DNA from: Deltaproteobacteria bacterium
GTDB lineage: Bacteria > Desulfobacterota > Desulfobacteria > Desulfobacterales > Desulfatibacillaceae
Assembly: GCA_021815525.1 (NCBI GenBank)
Contig: JAKAGN010000156.1
Location: 1-6,619 of the forward strand
Direction: 5' to 3'
DNA: 6,619 nt
Shown: positions 1 to 4,312 of the stretch, piece after piece
Layout of the letters: each line of letters starts with the position of its first letter
Position numbering within the stretch: position 1 is the stretch's first letter
The notes under the pieces: generated by a model
Told to the model about the DNA's origin: nothing
The model's database searches: none
What the model saw: only the letters and a program-made list of their open reading frames with translations
Translations under genes and position numbers: made by a program

Positions 1-17
1 AATTTCCTGGTGTTGAA

Positions 18-53
18 AGCGTTCATAATTTGAACGTTCAAAAAATGAACGCT
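18..53. promoter_or_regulatory. tandem pair of GTTCA-N5-TGAAC palindromes (candidate operators 1 and 2)
   Basis: Two 15-bp inverted repeats abut exactly: GTTCA-TAATT-TGAAC (21-35) and GTTCA-AAAAA-TGAAC (36-50). They are framed by AGC on the left and GCT on the right, so the outer 8-nt arms AGCGTTCA and TGAACGCT also match, and the junction is itself the palindrome TGAACGTTCA. Centres are 15 bp apart. AT-rich 5-bp spacers between conserved half-sites are typical of dimeric helix-turn-helix repressor sites such as those of the TetR family. The regulator cannot be named from the sequence. Confidence 0.65.
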
Positions 54-83
54 CCGGCCTCAATGGGCGCTCCTGTCCGCCGA

Positions 84-104
84 AGCGTTCATTTTTTGAA
101 CGCT
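84..104. promoter_or_regulatory. third GTTCA-N5-TGAAC palindrome (candidate operator 3)
   Basis: The arms AGCGTTCA (84-91) and TGAACGCT (97-104) pair perfectly around a TTTTT spacer. The core is the same as in the pair at 18-53, and the outer 8-nt arms equal those of the composite pair. The centre is about 51 bp from operator 2, close to five helical turns, which would allow a looped or cooperative complex. As RNA it would be a poor terminator because the T run is inside the loop. Confidence 0.6.
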
Positions 105-268
105 ATACAGATAACTATCTTTAATATATATATTTTATTGCTCTCATCCGCCCCGAAGCCGGCGCTTTGGCCCCTCTTCCGCGCCGCAATCGTCGTCCGC
201 TGGGATGCGAAGCCCTCAAAAAACACTGCTCCGCTTGTGCGCAGCACATGCGGAGCCATAACGGGGGT

Positions 269-291
269 CCGGGGGAGGCTTGCTCCCCCGG
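269..291. repeat. GC-rich perfect hairpin
   Basis: CCGGGGGAG (269-277) and CTCCCCCGG (283-291) form a 9-bp perfect stem with loop GCTTG. There is no T run on either side, so it is not a classical intrinsic terminator. It lies about 48 bp past the stop of the minus-strand zinc-ribbon gene and could stabilise or end that transcript. The arm style (G5AG / CTC5) is loosely like the large hairpin at 6564-6619. Confidence 0.45.
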
Positions 292-302
292 CCGCCGGAG
301 GC

Positions 303-320
303 GCCTTTGCCTTTGCCTTT
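303..320. repeat. short tandem repeat (GCCTTT)x3
   Basis: Three perfect copies of the hexamer GCCTTT lie just beyond the stop of the zinc-ribbon gene. This is a small simple repeat that could vary in copy number by slippage; no function is evident. Confidence 0.5.
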
Positions 321-338
321 CCCGCCGGGGGGTGGCGC

Positions 339-737
339 TCAGGAGGTGAAGACTCCGGTGAGGCATATCTGGAGTTGGGTCTGGTAGGGGCGGAGGATGT
401 TCTTGGCGAGAGTCACCAGGGGCAGCCGGTTGCCCTCGCGGTAGGCGCTGCGGGAGAAGTCGATCTGGACGAGGTTTGCGCCGCTTTCGCCGATCTTGGT
501 GAGGGCCGCGGTGAAGTCCCGCAGGAAGTCGGGGTCGCCGGGCGCAGGCTCGCCCAGGATGCGGATGTTGGGGCCCAGGACCTCGAAGCCGGGCTTGGAC
601 GCGGGGGCGCCGGGGGCGGAGGGGATCGGGATACGCACCGGGAGCTTGCAGCGGGGGCACTTGGCCTCGCGGCCGGCGAAGCGCTCGTCGGCGGAGATGG
701 CGGCCCGGCATTCCGGGCAGTTGAAGGTGATGGGCAT
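339..737 (-). CDS. zinc-ribbon domain protein of unknown function
   Basis: This 132-aa protein opens with a clear zinc ribbon: CPEC at residues 7-10 and CPRC at 27-30, giving four cysteines with the spacing of the short 'MPITFNCPxC' zinc ribbons often found at the N-terminus of proteins from Deltaproteobacteria and Planctomycetes. A Pro/Ala linker follows (about 37-48), then an 85-residue C-terminal part that I do not recognise; it has an alternating helix/strand look and no signal peptide or membrane segment, so it should be cytoplasmic. The start ATG (737-735) immediately precedes the ribbon, as usual for this group. The ribosome-binding site is weak (GGAG about 11 nt upstream). It stands alone behind a terminator and is probably its own transcription unit. 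The ribbon may bind zinc and serve nucleic-acid or protein contact; that role is inference. Confidence 0.75.
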   Translation of the reverse strand: MPITFNCPECRAAISADERFAGREAKCPRCKLPVRIPIPSAPGAPASKPGFEVLGPNIRILGEPAPGDPDFLRDFTAALTKIGESGANLVQIDFSRSAYREGNRLPLVTLAKNILRPYQTQLQICLTGVFTS

Positions 738-821
738 GTGACGGGTGCTCCGGGCAGGCCTCGAAAAGGGCCGGCATGGCGGTTCGGGATGAATGGCGCG
801 GAGGCCGATGGGCGACCGGGA

Positions 822-862
822 AAAAGGGGAACCGGCGCGCGCAACATGCCGGCTCCCCTTTT
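822..862. terminator. bidirectional intrinsic terminator after the usp operon
   Basis: AAAAGGGGA (822-830) pairs with TCCCCTTTT (854-862); after one A/C mismatch (831/853) the stem continues CCGGC (832-836) with GCCGG (848-852) around an 11-nt loop. Read on the minus strand it gives a GC stem followed by a T run about 25 bp after the usp stop, which ends the three-gene operon. The plus-strand reading also has a T run. Confidence 0.85.
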
Positions 863-884
863 CTTTTCCTTTGGTTTTAGTAAG

Positions 885-1334
885 TTACATACGGTCCGCC
901 GATTTCACCACAACGACGGAGCAGGGGCTGTCCCTTGCGATCTGGGCCACGGCCCCGCCGAGGCCGGCCCGGACCGAGCGGTCCGTTCCGGTGCCCAGGA
1001 TTATGAGGTCCGCCTTTTCCTCGCAGGCGTACTCCACCACGGCTTCGGCTATGGTTCCGGCGGCCTGGAGCGTGCAGGCGTGGGACGGGGTCGCGCCCCG
1101 GCCCGAGAGGTAAGCCCGCGCGCGATCCACGGCCCGGGCCGCGAGGTTCTGCATGCCCGAGAGGTGCCGCTCGATGCGGGTGGGGGAGATCTCGTGATCC
1201 TCCATGCCCCCGCCTATGGATGGCACCACGCCCACCACGTCAAGCTCGGCGCGCCTGGACGAGGCGGTTTCCGCGGCCACCGCGAGGGCGGCGGCCGTGT
1301 AGGGCGAGGCATCCACCACAACCACGATCTTCAT
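885..1334 (-). CDS. universal stress protein, UspA family
   Basis: This 149-aa cytoplasmic protein has the single Usp domain fold (alpha/beta, Rossmann-like): a first strand KIVVVVD (2-8) ending in the Asp that faces the nucleotide in ATP-binding members, a middle AGTIAEAVVEYACEEKADLI segment (92-111), and a last strand CSVVVVK (138-144). The usual ATP signature G-x2-G-x9-G-S/T is degenerate: it reads G114-T-G-T117-x9-G127-A128, so the second Gly and the final Ser/Thr are replaced. This may be a Usp that binds nucleotide weakly or not at all. The start is supported by GGGAG about 10 nt upstream. It is the last gene of the operon with the TauE/SafE permease and its partner, 40 bp from the previous stop, and is followed by a terminator. 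Usp domains linked to transporters often act as cytoplasmic regulators; that is an inference here. Confidence 0.9.
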   Translation of the reverse strand: MKIVVVVDASPYTAAALAVAAETASSRRAELDVVGVVPSIGGGMEDHEISPTRIERHLSGMQNLAARAVDRARAYLSGRGATPSHACTLQAAGTIAEAVVEYACEEKADLIILGTGTDRSVRAGLGGAVAQIARDSPCSVVVVKSADRM

Positions 1335-1374
1335 GGACCATTCGCTCCCAGAAGGCTTCCGCCGCAGGCTGAGA

Positions 1375-2139
1375 TCAGACTTCCTTCTTCACCTTGGCCT
1401 TCTTGGTGGAAAGCCCAAGGCCCTCGAACATGAAGTAGATGGCGAAGCCCCACCACAGGGTGTAGGCCACGTAGAAAACGAGAACCCCAAGGAGCGTGAA
1501 GGCCCGCTCGGAGACCTTCTGGGCCTGGATCTTGTAGAAGTTGTAGGCGGGCTCCACGGCCTTCTTGTTGACCTGGCTCACCACCTCGGCTTCCTTGTTC
1601 TTGCCCTGCTTCTGAAGCTCCTTCACGGAGGACTCCAGGATGTTCCACCAGGCCCGCAGCAGGGCCTTGGCGTCCTTCTCCTCGGCGCTGTAACGGGCGG
1701 CCATCTGGGCGCCCTCGTTGTGGTACATGGAGTCGGAGTCCGCAAGGGCGCGGTCCAGGAGGGCCTTCAAGTCGCCGGTGATGTTTATCCGGTCGCCGGC
1801 GGCCTGGGCCCGGGCCCCGGAGATGGTGAGGACCCTCACGGCGTTGTCCATGAGCTTGGCGTCCTTTTCCGGATCGGCGCCCTTATACTCCTTGAGCTTC
1901 ACGGAGATGCTGACCGGCTCGGAGGAAAGGCCCGCGAGCTTTTCCTCCTTTAGCTTGGGGATGAAGTAGGAGGAGCCCTTGGCCAGGCGGTTGAAAAGGC
2001 TGTCCGAGTACTGCAGGCCGTTTCTGGGTTTTCCCTCGCGGTCGGGCCCGAAGACCGGGGAAAAGATCAAAATGAGGATTCCCGCGAAGGTGACGGCCAG
2101 GGCGAGGCCCTTAAGAAACGCTTTCATGTCCTTTATCAT
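1375..2139 (-). CDS. membrane-anchored protein partnered with TauE/SafE permease, function unknown
   Basis: I do not recognise a named family in this 254-aa protein. It has an N-terminal membrane segment (about 10-29, LKGLALAVTF...LIF), a polar region (31-212) rich in Lys, Glu and Ala that is probably mostly helical, and a second aromatic membrane segment (about 214-238, with WWGFAIYFMF), then a basic tail ending KKAKVKKEV. With the basic tail inside, both termini are predicted cytoplasmic and the 180-residue middle part periplasmic. There are no cysteines, so no haem or Fe-S motif. The start ATG (2139-2137) is preceded by GGAGG with 9-nt spacing, lying within the end of the upstream gene; another in-frame ATG lies four codons later. 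Only 4 bp separate it from the permease stop, so the two are co-translated and probably act together, for example as an accessory or periplasmic-sensing subunit. Confidence 0.85.
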   Translation of the reverse strand: MIKDMKAFLKGLALAVTFAGILILIFSPVFGPDREGKPRNGLQYSDSLFNRLAKGSSYFIPKLKEEKLAGLSSEPVSISVKLKEYKGADPEKDAKLMDNAVRVLTISGARAQAAGDRINITGDLKALLDRALADSDSMYHNEGAQMAARYSAEEKDAKALLRAWWNILESSVKELQKQGKNKEAEVVSQVNKKAVEPAYNFYKIQAQKVSERAFTLLGVLVFYVAYTLWWGFAIYFMFEGLGLSTKKAKVKKEV

Positions 2140-2143
2140 GGTT

Positions 2144-3406
2144 CTAGTCCTCCGCCCTGAGCTGTCCGAGGTTCTTGAAGAACATGCCGAAGACCCAGGC
2201 GGCGAACAGGACCACCACCACCCAGAAAACGATGTTCCCCACGGCTTCGATGCCGTGCACTAGCCCGTTCGGAAGGGAAATCACCTCAAGCTCGTTGAGC
2301 TTCTTGGGCAGGGTCGCGGCCCGGTTGATGAAGCCGGCCAGGATGGAGACGGCGTAGAAGCCGCGGATGTAGATGCCCTTCACCACCTTGGTGGTGAGCG
2401 CGCCCACCTGGATGCCGATGAGTGAGCCGATAAGCATCCCGATGGCCAAGGTGTAGAACACGTAGCCGTAGATGGCGTACTGGGCTATGGAGGCGAGCCC
2501 CGCGGTGAAGATGATCTGGAGGATGTCGGTGCCCACGGTGGTCATGGAGGACACGCCGAAGATGTAAACGAACATGGGGAAGGTGACGAAGCCGCCGCCC
2601 ACGCCCATGATGGCCGCCATGACGCCCACCACCACGCCGCCCAGGGCCACGATGACGCCCGAGATCTTCTTGCCGCCCGGCACGAAGTCCTCGTCGAAGG
2701 AGATCATGGGCGGAAGGTTCATGCCCTGGAGCTTCTGGGCCAGAAGCGGGGTCCCTGCGCTCCCGCCGCCGTGGGCGTCGCCCGCAGCGCTTGCGTCCTT
2801 CCGGGACTTCAAGAAGTCATACAGGGCGTAGAAGCCCAGAAAACCCAGCAGCACCGCGTAAATGGCCGAGATGAAGGCCTCGGAAAGGAGCGGGTTCTTG
2901 TCGTAGAGCCCCTTGTTGATGGCGCCGCCGATGAAGGTTCCGCCGCCCGAGCCCACCAGGAACGCCACGGCCAGCTTCACCGACACGTTCCCAAGCTTCT
3001 TGTGCACCGTGGTGCCCATTATGGCCTTGGCGAAGATGTGGAAAAGATCCGTCCCCACGGCCAGGATGCCCTTGATGCCGGCGGCCATGAGCGCCGGGGT
3101 TATGATGAAGCCGCCGCCCGCCCCGATGCAGCCCGTTATGAGCCCGGCGCAGACGCCGATCAGCATGGAGACGAGAAAGATGTTGGTGGAGTAGAAGGCC
3201 GGAGCGTACGCCGTCTTGGCGCCGATCAGGTCCACCTTCCCCGCGGCCTCCGCCAATCCTATGGCGAGGATCGGCAGGAGAAGCAGAAACAGCATCCAGA
3301 GCCTTTTCCTGTCCCGGACGATGGACGTGCTGACTTCCACGTCCCATCGCGCGTGGGCCACCGAAGCGGCCTTCAGGAACTCGAACACCTGCCGGAATGC
3401 ACCCAT
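2144..3406 (-). CDS. TauE/SafE family membrane permease (putative sulfur-anion exporter)
   Basis: This 420-aa inner-membrane protein carries the duplicated core of the TauE/SafE family (Pfam PF01925): GAGGGFIITPAL (95-106) followed by VGTD (117-120) in the first half, and GVGGGFVTFPMF (268-279) followed by VGTD (291-294) in the second. Family members move anions such as sulfite, sulfoacetate or other organosulfur compounds, though substrates are mostly unproven. It is much longer than the usual 250-270 aa. It has an N-terminal amphipathic stretch, an extra first membrane segment (36-56), a roughly 50-residue hydrophilic loop (199-248, with a Gly/Ser linker) between halves, and an extra C-terminal helix (391-412). 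The start is firm: AAGGAGG lies 8 nt before ATG. It is the first gene of an operon with a membrane partner and a Usp. In a sulfate reducer it could handle sulfite or sulfate, but the sequence does not show the substrate. Confidence 0.9.
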   Translation of the reverse strand: MGAFRQVFEFLKAASVAHARWDVEVSTSIVRDRKRLWMLFLLLLPILAIGLAEAAGKVDLIGAKTAYAPAFYSTNIFLVSMLIGVCAGLITGCIGAGGGFIITPALMAAGIKGILAVGTDLFHIFAKAIMGTTVHKKLGNVSVKLAVAFLVGSGGGTFIGGAINKGLYDKNPLLSEAFISAIYAVLLGFLGFYALYDFLKSRKDASAAGDAHGGGSAGTPLLAQKLQGMNLPPMISFDEDFVPGGKKISGVIVALGGVVVGVMAAIMGVGGGFVTFPMFVYIFGVSSMTTVGTDILQIIFTAGLASIAQYAIYGYVFYTLAIGMLIGSLIGIQVGALTTKVVKGIYIRGFYAVSILAGFINRAATLPKKLNELEVISLPNGLVHGIEAVGNIVFWVVVVLFAAWVFGMFFKNLGQLRAED

Positions 3407-3467
3407 AAAACCTTCCTCCTTGAGCGTTTGCGATTGTAAGTCACCGTGAGGCCCCTTGCCTATAGTT

Positions 3468-3492
3468 CAAAAGTGAAGGTCCTTCACTTTTG
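3468..3492. promoter_or_regulatory. 25-nt palindrome upstream of the permease operon (candidate operator)
   Basis: CAAAAGTGAAGG (3468-3479) and CCTTCACTTTTG (3481-3492) are perfect 12-nt inverted repeats around a single T. It sits 62 bp upstream of the permease start codon, within the predicted 5' leader or overlapping a second possible promoter (TATAGG at 3464-3459 on the minus strand). A one-base centre makes it a poor RNA hairpin, and there is no T run after it, so a DNA site for a dimeric regulator fits better than a terminator. Confidence 0.7.
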
Positions 3493-3521
3493 GAAAATGC
3501 GTCATAAAAGGACGACAGCGT

Positions 3522-3550
3522 GGAATAAACTTTTAAGGCGATAATGTCAA
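3522..3550 (-). promoter_or_regulatory. candidate sigma-70 promoter of the permease operon
   Basis: On the minus strand a perfect TTGACA (3550-3545) is followed after 17 bp by TATTCC (3527-3522), which matches only 3 of 6 bases of TATAAT. The start would be near 3515, giving a leader of about 110 nt that includes the 25-nt palindrome. The spacing and -35 box are convincing, the -10 box is weak, so an activator may be needed or the real -10 may be elsewhere. Confidence 0.45.
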
Positions 3551-3584
3551 GCATGGGACGGAAAGCTCTTGAGCCTGGCGGGGA

Positions 3585-3631
3585 CAAGCGGCATGAAAAT
3601 AAGGGCCGCTTGAAGAGCGCCCGTGGCGCTC
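3585..3631. repeat. two adjacent perfect hairpins in the middle of the divergent region
   Basis: CAAGCGGC (3585-3592) pairs with GCCGCTTG (3605-3612) around a 12-nt loop; three bases on, GAGCGCC (3615-3621) pairs with GGCGCTC (3625-3631) around CGT. The second stem can also grow outward, CTT (3609-3611) against AAG (3633-3635), which would compete with the first stem. They lie between the two divergent promoter candidates, so they may be protein-binding sites rather than transcribed structures. Confidence 0.5.
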
Positions 3632-3679
3632 CAAGGGTCCGATTTTGCTGACTGATAGCTTCCTAGATAAAAATTTTTC

Positions 3680-3708
3680 TTGACACGCCGCGTCAAATTA
3701 CTTATCGT
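3680..3708 (+). promoter_or_regulatory. sigma-70 promoter for the small plus-strand transcript, with overlapping palindrome
   Basis: TTGACA (3680-3685) is a perfect -35 box, with a 17-bp spacer before TATCGT (3703-3708; 4 of 6 matches to TATAAT) and an A/T-rich run just upstream (3668-3679). The expected start is near 3715. The -35 box is embedded in TTGAC-ACGCCGC-GTCAA (3680-3696), an inverted repeat with 7 of 8 pairs matching, which is well placed for a repressor to block polymerase. Confidence 0.6.
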
Positions 3709-3864
3709 AAGACATCCTTTCGATGGAGAGCCTCACCGGCCAGGGGCGCGGGGCGGGCCTTCCACCGTGCAAGGAACGGAAAGACGGATAAAAAGCGCGG
3801 GTAACGAGACATTCGTCCGGCCGCTTGGGCATGGCTTCACCGGCGGTCGAAACAGAAGGGCAAA

Positions 3865-3874
3865 AAGGAGGTGA
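3865..3874 (+). promoter_or_regulatory. orphan perfect Shine-Dalgarno sequence in a hairpin loop
   Basis: AAGGAGGTGA is a 10-nt complement of the 16S 3' end, yet no ATG, GTG or TTG follows at 5-10 nt. The only start nearby is the GTG inside the motif itself (3871), which is too close. That GTG is in frame with the 47-aa ORF and would extend it to 90 aa. The motif lies in the loop of the 3854-3886 hairpin. Confidence 0.5.
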
Positions 3875-3999
3875 ACCGTCCCTTCTTAAACCCCAATCTC
3901 GCGGCGTCACGGGGAAAAGGCGCGCATGGAAGGCGCGTTTACGAAAAGCTCCCCGGAGCGGGCCGCGAAAAAAAAGGGAAAACGAGAAGGAGGTTTGTC

Positions 4000-4143
4000 A
4001 TGGGAAATCTTGGAATAGCGGTGAAAGATGACACCCGGAGAAACGAGGACAACATCAGCCTGGCCTACCCTCTCCTGGCCTTCAGCTACTACCGTTCCGG
4101 CTTCATCCGCCTTGCAGGCCGAAAACTCCGAATAAAGAAGTAG
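4000..4143 (+). CDS. small basic protein of unknown function (47 aa)
   Basis: The ORF begins with ATG at 4000, 6 nt after a strong AAGGAGG (3987-3993), and ends with TAG 24 bp before a terminator; this arrangement is what makes it believable. The protein has a polar acidic/basic first half (KDDTRRNED, 9-17), a short hydrophobic aromatic stretch (about 19-31, with PLLAFSYY) too short for a sure membrane span, and a strongly basic end (seven Lys/Arg in the last 16 residues). No family is recognised. An in-frame GTG at 3871 would give 90 aa, but its extra 43 residues are low-complexity basic sequence and its ribosome-binding site overlaps the start codon, so I prefer 4000. It may be a small membrane- or nucleic-acid-associated peptide, or only a translated tail of a regulatory RNA. 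Confidence 0.55.
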   Translation: MGNLGIAVKDDTRRNEDNISLAYPLLAFSYYRSGFIRLAGRKLRIKK

Positions 4144-4166
4144 GCGGAGTCCATAACCGGAGCGTC

Positions 4167-4208
4167 AAAAAGGGGGGCGCGCCGCTTGCCGGCGTCGCTC
4201 CCCTTTTT
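4167..4208. terminator. bidirectional intrinsic terminator between convergent genes
   Basis: AAAAAGGGG (4167-4175) pairs with CCCCTTTTT (4200-4208); the stem continues GGCG (4176-4179) with CGCT (4196-4199), then CGCCG (4180-4184) with CGGCG (4190-4194) around the loop CTTGC. The only flaw is a bulged T at 4195. With A and T runs at both ends it can end the small plus-strand transcript and the converging htpX transcript, whose stop is 105 bp away. Confidence 0.9.
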
Positions 4209-4312
4209 ATCTGCACGGCCAAAAACGTGAGCCGCCTTGCGGCCCATCGTTTCCAGCCGGGCCGAAAACACGCCCTTGCCCGGCGTCAAGCGCCGTTCCG
4301 GCCCGCCTCGCC

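Larger units (their letters stand above)
1..338. other. non-coding left flank with operator-like repeats
   Basis: No credible gene is seen here. A long plus-strand open frame begins at position 30 and runs through the antisense of three real genes, as is usual in GC-rich DNA; it has no ribosome-binding site. The stretch holds three GTTCA-N5-TGAAC palindromes (18-53 and 84-104), an AT-rich segment (105-140) with the small palindrome AGATA-AC-TATCT (109-120), a GC-rich hairpin (269-291) and a short GCCTTT tandem repeat (303-320). The palindromes lie far downstream of the zinc-ribbon gene, so they most likely control a gene beyond the left edge. An ATG on the minus strand at 26-24 stays open to the edge but has no ribosome-binding site, so I do not call it as a gene. 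Confidence 0.6.
3407..3999. other. 593-bp divergent regulatory region
   Basis: This gap lies between the minus-strand permease operon and a small plus-strand ORF. Short open frames occur on both strands (for example minus 3910-3698) but none has a ribosome-binding site plus protein-like composition. What it does hold, from left to right, is a 25-nt palindrome, a minus-strand promoter candidate, two adjacent hairpins, a plus-strand promoter with an overlapping palindrome, and a long structured leader. Each is listed separately. Confidence 0.7.
3715..4208 (+). ncRNA. putative structured leader or CsrB/RsmZ-like RNA rich in ANGGA motifs
   Basis: Between the promoter and the terminator lies a predicted transcript of roughly 490 nt whose first 285 nt are non-coding. 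This part has seven ANGGA motifs (starting at 3723, 3771, 3776, 3784, 3865, 3926, 3987). Three sit in simple hairpin loops: CCGT/ACGG (3765-3779) with loop GCAAGGA, AGAAGGG/CCCTTCT (3854-3886) with a 19-nt loop holding AAAAAGGAGG, and CGCGC/GCGCG (3921-3937) with loop ATGGAAG. GGA in hairpin loops is the binding signature of CsrA/RsmA proteins. The RNA may titrate CsrA, or CsrA may control translation of the 47-aa ORF, whose own ribosome-binding site is the seventh motif. Exact ends and the link to CsrA are inference. It does not match the consensus of tmRNA, RNase P, SRP or the common riboswitches that I know. Confidence 0.4.

Noticed and set aside
341..350. AGGAGGTGA on the plus strand resembling a ribosome-binding site
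   Set aside because: It is the complement of the last codons of the zinc-ribbon gene and no plausible gene follows it.
30..1433. 467-aa plus-strand open frame across the left part
   Set aside because: It is antisense to the zinc-ribbon protein and Usp, lacks a ribosome-binding site, and has the Gly/Arg/Ala-rich composition of GC-rich shadow frames. Both antisense genes have recognisable domains.
3435..3452. TGTAAG resembling half of a GacA activation box, which would fit a CsrB-type RNA
   Set aside because: The second half (TGAGGC) does not match CTTACA, and the site is about 280 bp from the predicted transcript start.
3723..3791. 22-codon ORF at the very start of the predicted leader (possible leader peptide)
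   Set aside because: It would start within about 10 nt of the predicted transcript start without a Shine-Dalgarno, and no run of regulatory codons is present.
3698..3910. 70-aa minus-strand ORF in the divergent region
   Set aside because: It has no ribosome-binding site and runs antisense through the structured leader; its composition is not protein-like.
3715..3999. Known riboswitch in the leader (c-di-GMP, SAM, glycine, cobalamin considered)
   Set aside because: None of the conserved core sequences of these classes could be located by eye.
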